64,000 nt of DNA. It comes from Paraburkholderia sp. (lineage in GTDB: Bacteria > Pseudomonadota > Gammaproteobacteria > Burkholderiales > Burkholderiaceae). Shown one piece after another: positions 43,648 to 52,666 of this stretch (its first letter is position 1; every line of letters starts with the position of its first letter). The DNA is taken from NCBI RefSeq assembly GCF_024281035.1, contig NZ_JAMXLH010000043.1, positions 1 through 64,000 of the forward strand, written 5' to 3'. A program made the position numbers and the translations under genes. The notes beneath the pieces are model-generated. The model had not been told where the DNA came from, made no database searches, and worked only from the letters and a program-made list of their open reading frames with translations.

Positions 43648-45789
43648 GTGGCAAAAATGAAAGTATTGCTCCGGATCATGCTGTTAGTACTGCTCCTCGT
43701 AGCGGCCCGCCCGGGTTTCGCTTCGATTTACGAGCAGGAATTGCCAGACCAGTTGTTCAGTCAGCCCGAGATGTGCAAATGGACCGACTGCGCCGGCGTA
43801 TTGCCGGGTGCGAACGAGTTCTCGGCACGCAAGGGTAACCCGCCGTATGTGGAGGGTTGGGCGAACGATGGCCATACGCGTGTGCTCAAGGGCTACGTGT
43901 TCCTGTCGACCGACATCGTCGACATCATGGGCTACTCGGGCAAGCCGATCGTGACGCTGATCGGCATGGACACCAAAGGCGTGATCGCGGGCGTACGTGT
44001 GCTCAAGCACAGCGAGCCGATTCTGCTCGTCGGGATTCCCGAGGGCAAGCTGCTCGATTTTCTGCATCAATATGTCGGCAAGTTCGCCGGCGGCCGTTTC
44101 GAGATCGGGCGCGGCGAAGGCGGCGCTCCGGGCCTTGACGCCATCTCGGGCGCAACCGTGACGGCCATTGCCGAAAACCAGCTGATCTCGCGCGCCGCAG
44201 TCGCGATCGCAAGCCAGGTCGGCATCGTGAAGGAAACGGTCCTTCCGCAAGCGAAGCTGGTGCAGTCGGATACGAACTATAGCTGGAACGATCTCGTCGA
44301 CATGGGCGCGGTCCAGCATCTGGAAGTGCACGCGAAAGACGTCGGCGAGGCCGACATCGGCCGCCCGTACCTCGATCTGTACTTCGGCTATCTGAATTCG
44401 CCGTCGATCGGCAAGAGCGTGCTCGGCGCGTATGACTACGCGCAGGTCATGAGCCGGCTCAAGCCCGGCGAGCATGCCATTTTCGTCGTCGCTAACGGCA
44501 CCGAATCGTTCAAGGGTTCGGGCTTCGTGCGCGGCGGCATCTTCGACCGCATCCAGGTCCGCCAGGGCATCAACGCATTCACGTTCAAGGACTCCGACTT
44601 CCTGAACCTCTACTCGCTCGAAGCGAAGGGTGCGCCGTCGTTCAATGAAACCGGCATCTTCATCCTGCGCAGCCCGAGCTTCAGCGCGGCCTATCCGTGG
44701 AAATTCGTGTTCCTCGGCCACAAGGTCGACAAGGAAACGGGCGCGAAGTCGTTCTCGGCGTTCAACACGCCGTACTGGCTCCCGGCCCGCTTCCTCGAAG
44801 GCGGCCGTCCGCACGTCGAAGAGGAAAAACCGGCCTGGTACAACGCATGGCACGGCAAGACGGTCGAGATCGGCTTCTTTGCGGCCTGGGCGCTGGCCGT
44901 CATCGGCTTCTTCATCACGCGCGACCGCTGGGTGCGCAAGGCGAAGCGCGTCGACAAGCGCTGGGTTTCGTGGCCGAAGTACGCGAGCTGGCTGATCGCC
45001 ATCGTCTTTGCGGGCTGGCATGAAATGGCGCAGCCGTCGATCACGCAGGTGCTCACGTTCGTCCATTCGCTGTTCGGCGGCTGGAATATCGGGCTCTTCC
45101 TGTCCGATCCGTTCATCTTCATGTTCTGGATCGTGATCGCCGTTACCGTGCTGGTGTGGGGGCGCGGTCTTTTCTGCGGCTGGATGTGTCCGTTCGGCTC
45201 GCTGTCCGAGTTGCTCTTCAAGATTGCGGCCGCAACGGGTCTGAAAAAGCTGCAACGCAAGCTGCCGATGAAATGGCACAATCGCCTGCGCAAGCTGAAG
45301 TACGTCGTGTTCGCCGTGCTGCTCGTCGTGTCGGTCTTCTCGATGCCGTGGGCAGAAAAGCTCGCCGAAGTCGAGCCGTTCAAGACGACGTTCCTCGTCG
45401 GCGTGCTCAACCGCTCGTGGCCGTTCGTGCTGTTCTGGACGGTCGTGATCGGTGCGTCGATCTTCGTCGAGCGGCCGTTCTGCAAGTATCTGTGCCCGCT
45501 CGGTTCGAGCCTCGCGCTGCCGGGTTTCCTCCGGTTCCTGCAGCTGCGCCGCAAGCCCGAGTGCACGTCGTGCCACGCATGCGCGGTTGGCTGCGGTTCG
45601 CAGGCGATCGACGAGAAAGGCAAGATCGACCAGATGGAGTGCATGCTCTGTCTCGACTGTATGGTGTTGTATTACGACGAGCATGTTTGCCCGCCGCTGT
45701 CGAAAGAAAGAAAACGCCGTGAGCGCGAAGGCCTTCCGCTCACGCCGGTGGCAGGCAACGGGCATTACATTCCGATCAAGAAGATCTGA
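43648..45789 (+). CDS. nosR: NosR membrane flavo-iron-sulfur protein
   Basis: A 713-residue protein: signal segment, a periplasmic FMN-binding domain with the flavinylation motif DAISGATVTA (about residues 166-175), several membrane helices, and a cytoplasmic ferredoxin-like end. The two Cys clusters are CTSCHACAVGCGSQAID and CMLCLDCMVLYYDEHVC; CGWMCPFGSL lies in the membrane region. NosR supports electron flow to NosZ and its expression. It starts with GTG at 43648 (an ATG 9 bp later is possible). It ends the nosZ operon. Confidence 0.95.
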   Translation: MAKMKVLLRIMLLVLLLVAARPGFASIYEQELPDQLFSQPEMCKWTDCAGVLPGANEFSARKGNPPYVEGWANDGHTRVLKGYVFLSTDIVDIMGYSGKPIVTLIGMDTKGVIAGVRVLKHSEPILLVGIPEGKLLDFLHQYVGKFAGGRFEIGRGEGGAPGLDAISGATVTAIAENQLISRAAVAIASQVGIVKETVLPQAKLVQSDTNYSWNDLVDMGAVQHLEVHAKDVGEADIGRPYLDLYFGYLNSPSIGKSVLGAYDYAQVMSRLKPGEHAIFVVANGTESFKGSGFVRGGIFDRIQVRQGINAFTFKDSDFLNLYSLEAKGAPSFNETGIFILRSPSFSAAYPWKFVFLGHKVDKETGAKSFSAFNTPYWLPARFLEGGRPHVEEEKPAWYNAWHGKTVEIGFFAAWALAVIGFFITRDRWVRKAKRVDKRWVSWPKYASWLIAIVFAGWHEMAQPSITQVLTFVHSLFGGWNIGLFLSDPFIFMFWIVIAVTVLVWGRGLFCGWMCPFGSLSELLFKIAAATGLKKLQRKLPMKWHNRLRKLKYVVFAVLLVVSVFSMPWAEKLAEVEPFKTTFLVGVLNRSWPFVLFWTVVIGASIFVERPFCKYLCPLGSSLALPGFLRFLQLRRKPECTSCHACAVGCGSQAIDEKGKIDQMECMLCLDCMVLYYDEHVCPPLSKERKRREREGLPLTPVAGNGHYIPIKKI

Positions 45790-46124
45790 TCGACTTGCAT
45801 GATCGATGATCGAGGCGGCGCACGAAGGTACGTCGCCTCGCTTGCTGTCTGGACCATGGATTCACGTTTTTCGTAAGCTCCGGGCAAGGCATGATGCGGC
45901 CCGATTGGCAAGTGCGATTGCGTGCATTTATTTGTAATTCACTTTTCGCGCGCAGCCTTCGCGAACAGCTTGCTATCGGTCAACCGTTCTACCTCAAGGT
46001 TTTTTTAAAATACGCATTGCATTGGTGTCTTTTATAGGGACAGCACGAGCGCTTCTGTGGCAGTACGGTCGTCGTCGTGTTTTGCAATACCTCTAACTCC
46101 CACAGAATGAAACGGGGCGAGCGA
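45790..46124. promoter_or_regulatory. promoter region of the c4-petABC unit
   Basis: This 335-bp spacer has a weak hairpin after nosR (CGAGGCG...CGCCTCG, 45814-45840) and then an FNR/DNR-type site with a matching -10 for the downstream cytochrome gene. Confidence 0.7.
45970..46011 (+). promoter_or_regulatory. class II FNR/DNR-type promoter
   Basis: TTGCT-ATCG-GTCAA (45970-45983) is one base off the TTGAT-N4-GTCAA form used by DNR/NNR regulators. The -10-like TAAAAT at 46006-46011 falls exactly where it should if the box centre is at -41.5, the class II position. This predicts a start near 46018 and induction under low oxygen or nitric oxide. Confidence 0.65.
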
Positions 46125-46775
46125 ATGAATCGGATGTGCAAGATCTGGATGATGTTTCAAGTGATGGCAGGCCTTTCGGGCGGTGCAGTTCTCGCACACG
46201 CGGCAGACGTGGCCAAACCCGACGCGAACCGTGGGCAGCAAGTCGTATCGACGGTTTGCGTAGCGTGCCACGGCGCGGACGGCAACAGCGCGAGCGAGTT
46301 GTATCCGAAGCTCGCAGGTCAGCACGCCGAGTACATCGCGAAGCAACTCAAGGATTTCAAGCCGCAAGCCAGCGGGCAAGCCGCCCGCGTCAATCCGATC
46401 ATGGCGGGCATGGCGGGCGGACTGACCGATCAGCAGATCGCCGACATTGCCGCGTACCTCTCGTCCCAGACGATGAAGCCGGGCGCCGCGCATAACGCGG
46501 ATACGGTCGCGCTTGGACAGAAGATCTACCGCGGCGGCATTGCGGAGAAGGGCGTGCCGGCGTGTGCAGGCTGCCACGGACCGGCAGGTCAGGGCATTCC
46601 CGCGCAGTATCCGCGCCTGTCGGGTCAGTGGGCCGCGTATACCGCGAATCAGCTGAGCGCGTTCACCCAGGGTGCGGGCGCGCGCAACAACAGCGAGCCG
46701 ATGCATGCGATCGCATCGCGTCTCTCGGACAACGAGATCAAGGCGGTGGCCGACTACATCTCGGGACTGCACTAA
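46125..46775 (+). CDS. diheme cytochrome c4
   Basis: A 216-residue periplasmic cytochrome with a signal peptide (to LAHA) and two similar heme domains: CVACHGADGNSAS and CAGCHGPAGQGIP, each followed by a distal Met (NPIMAGMAGG, EPMHAIASR). Cytochrome c4 carries electrons from bc1 to terminal oxidoreductases. It is the first gene of a unit with petA, petB and petC, so it likely links this bc1 to NosZ. The start at 46125 gives the best signal peptide. Confidence 0.92.
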   Translation: MNRMCKIWMMFQVMAGLSGGAVLAHAADVAKPDANRGQQVVSTVCVACHGADGNSASELYPKLAGQHAEYIAKQLKDFKPQASGQAARVNPIMAGMAGGLTDQQIADIAAYLSSQTMKPGAAHNADTVALGQKIYRGGIAEKGVPACAGCHGPAGQGIPAQYPRLSGQWAAYTANQLSAFTQGAGARNNSEPMHAIASRLSDNEIKAVADYISGLH

Positions 46776-47019
46776 GGATCTCCGGCTAGCTCAGACAAAC
46801 CATCGATACGGCGCGACGGCCGCGACGAAGGGGCGACACGCCCCGGCGTCGTGCCGGTTCGCGTGACGCACGATGCCGGCATTGCGGCATTACGTGCGCG
46901 GCCAGCACGAAAACTGGTAGCGCTTCGAAGGTTTGTCGCGCGGTGTCGCGTTGAGCACGCGAACGCGCATTCGGCAAAAGCGGCTGAAGGAAACATTCAA
47001 TTTTGAAGTGGGGGTTGTA

Positions 47020-47640
47020 ATGAAAAACAAGGAAGATGATCACGTCGATGGCAGCCGCCGTACATGGCTGGTTGCGGCGACCGTGGTGGGCGGCGTTGGC
47101 GGGGTGGCAACCGTTGTGCCCTTCGTCAGCTCGTTCGCGCCTTCGGAGAGAGCCAAGGCGGCAGGCGCTCCGGTGGAAGTCGATATCAGCAACTTGAAGC
47201 CCGGTGAAATGATGACCGTGGCATGGCGCGGCAAGCCGGTGTGGATTTTCAACCGCACCGACGAGCAGCTCGCCGATGTCAAGAAGGCCAACAACGACGT
47301 GGCCGATCCGAACACCGCGAAGCCTTTCTCGATGCCGGATCCGGACTACTGCAAGAACGAATTCCGGTCGCGTCCCGAGCGCAAGAACATTCTCGTCGCC
47401 GTTGGCGTGTGCACGCATCTGGGCTGTACGCCGACGCCGCGCTTTCAGGAGGGTGCACAGCCCAACCTGCCGGACGACTGGCCCGGCGGCTTCCTGTGCC
47501 CGTGCCACGGCTCGACTTACGACCTGGCAGGCCGCGTGTTCAAGAACAAACCCGCGCCGCAGAATCTGGATATTCCGCGCCATATGTTCGCGTCCGAGCA
47601 CCGGCTCGTGATCGGCAAGGACGAAAAGGGAGAAGCGTAA
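47020..47640 (+). CDS. petA: Rieske iron-sulfur subunit of bc1
   Basis: A 206-residue Rieske protein with a Tat-type start (GSRRTWLVAATVVGGVGG) and its membrane helix, then the cluster motifs CTHLGC and CPCHGSTYDLAGRVF. It transfers electrons from quinol to cytochrome c1. A GGGGG site precedes the ATG; the 244-bp gap to the c4 gene has no supported gene. petB follows its stop directly. Confidence 0.95.
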   Translation: MKNKEDDHVDGSRRTWLVAATVVGGVGGVATVVPFVSSFAPSERAKAAGAPVEVDISNLKPGEMMTVAWRGKPVWIFNRTDEQLADVKKANNDVADPNTAKPFSMPDPDYCKNEFRSRPERKNILVAVGVCTHLGCTPTPRFQEGAQPNLPDDWPGGFLCPCHGSTYDLAGRVFKNKPAPQNLDIPRHMFASEHRLVIGKDEKGEA

Positions 47641-49020
47641 ATGGCGACCGAAAAGACTGTGGAGACGACAGGCCTTGTCGGCTGGATCGACAGGCGGTTT
47701 CCGCTCACCTCGATGTGGCGCGACCATCTCTCCGAATACTACGCGCCGAAGAACTTCAACGTCTGGTACTTCTTCGGCTCGCTCGCGATGCTGGTGCTGG
47801 TGAACCAGATCGTCACGGGCATCTTCCTCACGATGAACTACAAGCCCGATGCAACGCTCGCGTTCGCCTCGGTCGAGTACATCATGCGCGAAGTGCCGTG
47901 GGGCTGGCTGATCCGCTACATGCACTCGACGGGTGCATCGATGTTCTTCGTGGTGGTGTATCTGCACATGTTCCGCGGGCTGCTGTACGGCTCGTATCGC
48001 AAGCCGCGCGAACTCGTGTGGATCTTCGGCTGCGCGATTTTCCTGTGCCTGATGGCAGAAGCGTTCTTCGGCTACCTGCTTCCCTGGGGGCAGATGTCGT
48101 ACTGGGGCGCGCAGGTGATCGTGAACCTGTTCTCGGCGATTCCGTTTGTCGGCCCGGACCTCTCGCTGTGGATTCGCGGCGACTACGTGGTCTCCGACGT
48201 CACGCTGAACCGCTTCTTCGCTTTCCACGTGATCGCGATTCCGCTCGTGCTGGTGGGTCTCGTGGTTGCGCACATCATCGCGCTGCACGAAGTGGGCTCG
48301 AACAACCCGGACGGTATCGAGATCAAGGCGAAGAAGAACGAGAAGGGCATTCCGCTCGACGGCATTCCGTTCCATCCGTACTACTCGGTGCATGACTTCC
48401 TCGGCGTTTGCATTTTCCTGATGGTCTTTGCAGCGATCGTGTTCTTCCTGCCGGAGATGGGCGGTTACTTCCTCGAAGCGAACAACTTCATCCCCGCGAA
48501 CCCGCTGCAGACGCCGCCTGAAATCGCGCCGGTCTGGTACTTCACCGCGTTCTACGCGATGCTGCGCGCCACGACCGATCCGTTCAAGCTCGTGCTGATG
48601 ATCGTGATCGCGCTGCTCGGCGTGCTCGCACTCGTGCGCGCACGCGGCAAGTGGAAGCTGGCCCTGCCGGGTCTCGCCATCCTCGTGGTCCTCGCGATGT
48701 ACTTCACGCAGTCGAAGTTCTGGGGCGTCGTGGTGATGGGTTCGGCCGTGGTGTCGCTGTTCTTCCTGCCGTGGCTCGATCAAAGCCCGGTGAAGTCGAT
48801 TCGCTATCGTCCGTTCTTCCACAAGGTCTTCTACGCGATTTTCGTGGTGGTGTTCCTGACGCTCGGGTACCTCGGCACGCGTCCGCCGGCGCCTGTCGCG
48901 ACGCTGATCGCCCAGGTTTGCGCGCTGATCTACTTCGCCTTTTTCCTTGGCATGCCGTACTGGACGCGGCGTGGCACGTTCAAGCAGCCGCCTGAGCGTG
49001 TGAACTTCAAGGCCCATTAA
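47641..49020 (+). CDS. petB: cytochrome b subunit of bc1
   Basis: A 459-residue, eight-helix protein. It shows the quinol-site text PEMGGYFLEANNFIPANPLQ and paired heme histidines in YMHSTGASMFFVVVYLHMFR and HVIAIPLVLVGLVVAHIIAL. Full length for the family. It starts at the base after the petA stop and lies 21 bp before petC. It forms the membrane core of the complex. Confidence 0.95.
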   Translation: MATEKTVETTGLVGWIDRRFPLTSMWRDHLSEYYAPKNFNVWYFFGSLAMLVLVNQIVTGIFLTMNYKPDATLAFASVEYIMREVPWGWLIRYMHSTGASMFFVVVYLHMFRGLLYGSYRKPRELVWIFGCAIFLCLMAEAFFGYLLPWGQMSYWGAQVIVNLFSAIPFVGPDLSLWIRGDYVVSDVTLNRFFAFHVIAIPLVLVGLVVAHIIALHEVGSNNPDGIEIKAKKNEKGIPLDGIPFHPYYSVHDFLGVCIFLMVFAAIVFFLPEMGGYFLEANNFIPANPLQTPPEIAPVWYFTAFYAMLRATTDPFKLVLMIVIALLGVLALVRARGKWKLALPGLAILVVLAMYFTQSKFWGVVVMGSAVVSLFFLPWLDQSPVKSIRYRPFFHKVFYAIFVVVFLTLGYLGTRPPAPVATLIAQVCALIYFAFFLGMPYWTRRGTFKQPPERVNFKAH

Positions 49021-49041
49021 TCGAGCGAGGAGTACGTAAAG

Positions 49042-49806
49042 ATGAAAAAACTGCTTACGAGACTGGCGCGCGCGGGCGCGGCGTCGGTCGCCCTCGCATT
49101 CGCGCTTGGTAGCGCACCGGTCCACGCGGAAGAAGGCTTTCCGCTCGACCGTGCGCCCGAGGCCGCCAATCTGGCTTCGTTGCAGCATGGCGCGCAATTG
49201 TTCGTCAACTACTGCCTGAACTGCCACAGTGCGAGCCTGATGCGTTATAGCCGCCTGCAGGCTATCGGCATTCCGAACAAGACGATCGAAGACAATCTGC
49301 TGTTCACGACCGACAAGGTCGGCAACACGATGACTGTCGCGATTCGCCCCGACGATGCGAAGGCATGGTTCGGCGCACAACCGCCCGATTTGTCGGTGGA
49401 AGTGCGTGCGCGCGGCCGCGACTGGCTGTACACGTATCTGCGCAGCTTCTATCGCGACGAGACGCGTCCGACCGGCTGGAACAACATGGTCTACCCGAAC
49501 GTGGGCATGCCGCACGTGCTGTGGCAGCTGCAGGGCCAGCGCACGGCGAAGTTCGAGGACGTGGTCGACGCGAAGACGGGTGAGAAGAGCCACAACTTCG
49601 TGGGCTTCGAGCAAGTGACGGCCGGCACGCTGTCGCCGGCTCAGTACGATGCGTCGGTGGGCGATATCGTGGCCTACCTGTCGTGGATGTCCGAGCCGGA
49701 GCAGCAAACGCGCAAGCGTGTCGGCGTCTGGGTACTGTTGTTCCTCGCCGGCTTGACGCTCGTCGCCTGGCGCCTGAACGCAGCCTACTGGAAAGACGTG
49801 AAGTAA
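49042..49806 (+). CDS. petC: cytochrome c1 subunit of bc1
   Basis: A 254-residue protein: signal peptide (to GSAPVHA), heme site CLNCHSASLMRYSRL, a distal Met region (PNVGMPHVLWQLQG) and a C-terminal anchor helix (VGVWVLLFLAGLTLVAWRLN). It passes electrons to the small cytochromes. It closes the c4-petABC unit. In Burkholderiaceae the main pet operon is usually followed by sspA and sspB; these are absent here, which suggests this is a second copy. Confidence 0.95.
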   Translation: MKKLLTRLARAGAASVALAFALGSAPVHAEEGFPLDRAPEAANLASLQHGAQLFVNYCLNCHSASLMRYSRLQAIGIPNKTIEDNLLFTTDKVGNTMTVAIRPDDAKAWFGAQPPDLSVEVRARGRDWLYTYLRSFYRDETRPTGWNNMVYPNVGMPHVLWQLQGQRTAKFEDVVDAKTGEKSHNFVGFEQVTAGTLSPAQYDASVGDIVAYLSWMSEPEQQTRKRVGVWVLLFLAGLTLVAWRLNAAYWKDVK

Positions 49807-50774
49807 CTCTGCAGTAAGCGGTGTGGAGCCGGTACGCGTACCGGCTCCGCCTTCTACCGGGTGCCGTGGCCTTCGCCACTCATCGCCACCCACCGCCACC
49901 CATCGCTACGCATCACCATCAATAGCACCCGTCATCGTGCGACGACGCGCCTTGCGTCGCGAATCGGCCGGACAGCGCCGCCACGGCTGACGATCGAATC
50001 GATACAGCGCTGAATCCGCACAGAATCCCCGCAGATTCGAAGCGTCGGCCAACCGCTTTTCGCAGTCCTTTGCACACCGGAATCGGCCGGTCGTTTCAAT
50101 TCTGTTTCCGCCTCGCATCCGGCTTTTATGCTGGTTCGCCGACGTGCCGCATCATCTTTCCCAGTGCATTTGTGTTGCGGTGTTTTTCGAACGTTCGTTT
50201 CGCGTAGTGGATCCAGGCAATCCTCAATGATCGAATTATGCGGATTCACACTGCGCAGGCGGTGCGGCCGTGTTGCGCCATGGGTAAGTTGCCGTGCTGA
50301 CCTCAAGTTTCAAGCCTTACGACCGTTAAACAAATGGGGCGTCATTCGGGCGACCATGTTGTGTGCGTGTACAACCGGCCGTTGAGCGTGATGACATGAC
50401 GGGGTTGCGCCCGAACGTGCGCAACAACCGTGCTACCCCCCGGTAATAATTCGCATTTCGAGGCGATGCAATGCGAATTCGAGAACAAACGTTTGCAGTC
50501 GGTCGCCTCGGAGCAGGAGCCCTGCATCGGTGCGGGTAGCGTTCCCTGCGTTTCCGATGCCTTTTCGCGAGGACTCACAAAGACCTCGATTGATTGAGAT
50601 TTGGGTTGCGGGCCGATACAGCCAGATGCAGCCAGATGCAGCCGATGGATGGGTGCGACGACGATAAGTCGGGCCACAGAGCCAGTCGCACCGAGGGTGT
50701 GGTCCTCAAGGAGAACCGTACCGGGCATCCGGACGTAAGTTTATTTATTAAAAAGTCTCATGGGGGGTAAGTAA
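49807..50774. other. long non-coding region before the chemoreceptors
   Basis: A 968-bp stretch with no convincing gene. It starts with a palindrome and imperfect catcgccaccc-type repeats (49875-49915), then a GTTGCGC...GCGCAAC hairpin (50404-50425) and an AT-rich lead-in to the first receptor gene (50735-50774). G+C is lower than in the flanking genes, and the short open frames look random. Confidence 0.6.
49825..49848. terminator. perfect 24-bp palindrome after petC
   Basis: GGAGCCGGTACGCGTACCGGCTCC is a fully self-complementary palindrome 19 bp after the petC stop. It probably ends the pet unit as a hairpin, though only a short pyrimidine stretch follows. Confidence 0.6.
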
Positions 50775-52580
50775 ATGGGCTTTAGCTTGAACAGCGTGCG
50801 CATTGGTGCACGGCTAGGCGCCGGTTTCGGAATACTGCTGGTGTTGTTGTGCGCAGTCGGCGGTTTTGCGGCGTTCGAGGCGTCGCGCATCAACGCGAGC
50901 ACGGTCGATATTGCCGACAACTGGCTGGTGGGCGTGCGGAGTCTCGCTCAGGCACGTATGGCCGGGAATGCCGTGCGGCATTCGACCCTGGGTTCCGTAC
51001 TCGAAAGTCAGGCCGACAAAAAAGCGGCGCAGCGCACGGCACACGACGAGGCGCTGAAGCAGTTCGACGCCGCAATGAACGCGTATGAAAAGACCGTTAG
51101 CGGAGGGGAAGAGGGACAACTGACGCAGCAGATCAAGTCGGCCTGGAACGACTATCTGGCACTCGACAAGCAGGTGCTCGACCAGTCGGAGGCGAATAAC
51201 GATGCGGCCGCGCGAAGTCTGGCCGTCGGTGCATCGGAAAACGCGTTTCAGGCCGTGACGGACGCTTTCAAAGCGGATATCGCGTTTCAGAAGAAAGGTT
51301 CCGACGCTGCACGTGACGACGCCGCTTCCACCTATCGCATTTCGCTCGAAGCGACTGTCGCGTTAATCGCCATTGCCGTGGTGTTCGGCATTTTCATGGC
51401 CGTTCTGATCACGCGCTCGATTACGAATCCACTTCAAACTGCTGTCACGATTGCGCAAACGGTTGCCAATGGGGACCTGACCTCGCGCATCGAAATCAGC
51501 GGACGCGACGAGACATCGCTGTTGCTTCGTGCCCTGCGCACGATGAATACCAATCTCGCCAATCTGATCGCCTCGGTGCGCAACAGCAGTGAAAGCATCG
51601 CGACCGGAGCGGCGGAAATCGCCACGGGAAATACCGATCTTTCCTCGCGCACGGAGGAACAGGCTGCGTCGCTCGAAGAAACGGCGTCGAGCATGGAGGA
51701 ATTGACGGCGACCGTTCGTCAGAACACCGAAAGTGCGAAGCAGGGCAATATGCTGGCCGCGAACGCGTCCGAAGTCGCGGTGCGCGGCGGCGACATCGTG
51801 GGGCGCGTGGTCGAGACGATGCACGAAATTTCTGATAGCTCGGCAAGGGTGGCTGAAATCATCGGCACGATCGAAGGCATTGCTTTCCAGACCAATATCC
51901 TCGCACTCAATGCGGCCGTTGAAGCTGCGCGAGCGGGCGAGCAGGGCCGCGGTTTTGCGGTGGTGGCGGGCGAAGTCCGTACGCTTGCGCAACGCTCCGC
52001 CGTTGCGGCGAAAGAGATCAAGGAACTGATTCACGCGTCGGTCGAGCGGGTCGATGCGGGAACGGCTCAGGTGGACGAGGCGGGACGCACCATCACGGAT
52101 GTCGTGTCGGCCGTGCGCCGCGTCACGGATCTGATGGGCGAGATTTCAGCCGCTTCTCACGAGCAGCATACGGGCATCGAGCAGGTCAGCCAGGCCGTCG
52201 TGCAGATGGATCAGGTGACGCAGCAGAACGCCGCGCTGGTGGAGCAGGCTTCGGCAGCGGCGCAGTCGCTGGCCGAGCAGGCCGGGGGGTTGCGCGACGC
52301 GGTTTCCGCTTTCAAGGTCGCGGATTCGCAGATTGCAGGCCGTAACGTTGCTGGCACAACATCTCATCGCACAGGCGGCTCATCGCCTAAAGCGACGATC
52401 AGCGCGGCACCGCGTGCTGCTTCGAAACCGGCCGCGAAGCATGCTGCCGGGAAGGGCGTGGCGGAGCAGTCCGTAGAAGAGCGTCCGGTCGCGCAGATCT
52501 CCCGGCCCGCCAGTACGCCCGACAACAAACCCGATACCAAACCGGATACCAGCCAGACGGACGATTGGGAGACGTTCTGA
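50775..52580 (+). CDS. methyl-accepting chemotaxis protein with CheR/CheB tether
   Basis: A 601-residue receptor: first membrane helix (about 12-32), a periplasmic four-helix-bundle type domain (to about 190), second helix ([20 protein letters not shown]), HAMP, and a signalling domain with the hairpin tip [20 protein letters not shown]. The last residues are DWETF, matching the NWETF pentapeptide that binds CheR and CheB. The signal sensed is unknown. A short GGGGGGTAAGTAA leader precedes the ATG. Confidence 0.93.
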   Translation: MGFSLNSVRIGARLGAGFGILLVLLCAVGGFAAFEASRINASTVDIADNWLVGVRSLAQARMAGNAVRHSTLGSVLESQADKKAAQRTAHDEALKQFDAAMNAYEKTVSGGEEGQLTQQIKSAWNDYLALDKQVLDQSEANNDAAARSLAVGASENAFQAVTDAFKADIAFQKKGSDAARDDAASTYRISLEATVALIAIAVVFGIFMAVLITRSITNPLQTAVTIAQTVANGDLTSRIEISGRDETSLLLRALRTMNTNLANLIASVRNSSESIATGAAEIATGNTDLSSRTEEQAASLEETASSMEELTATVRQNTESAKQGNMLAANASEVAVRGGDIVGRVVETMHEISDSSARVAEIIGTIEGIAFQTNILALNAAVEAARAGEQGRGFAVVAGEVRTLAQRSAVAAKEIKELIHASVERVDAGTAQVDEAGRTITDVVSAVRRVTDLMGEISAASHEQHTGIEQVSQAVVQMDQVTQQNAALVEQASAAAQSLAEQAGGLRDAVSAFKVADSQIAGRNVAGTTSHRTGGSSPKATISAAPRAASKPAAKHAAGKGVAEQSVEERPVAQISRPASTPDNKPDTKPDTSQTDDWETF

Positions 52581-52623
52581 CGACGGTCCCATTGAGTCTG
52601 AGCAGGCAGTAAAAGCTCGATTT

Positions 52624-52644
52624 GCCGCCCATCCGTTGGGCGGC
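52624..52644. terminator. hairpin between the first two chemoreceptor genes
   Basis: GCCGCCC and GGGCGGC pair across a 7-base loop, 43 bp after the first receptor's stop. No T-run follows, so the terminator call is weak. Confidence 0.35.
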
Positions 52645-52666
52645 CATTCACTCGAAAGCACGAACC

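Noticed and set aside
45906..45921. Sigma-54-like TGGCA...TTGC upstream of the c4 gene
   Set aside because: Spacing between the two halves is one base too long, and a better FNR/-10 match lies downstream.
46786..49899. 1037-codon frame opposite petABC
   Set aside because: Strong bc1 motifs lie on the plus strand; this frame is His/Arg-rich and featureless.
50342..50728. 128-codon open frame before the first chemoreceptor
   Set aside because: No ribosome site, no domain, codon use unlike the neighbours; best seen as non-coding.
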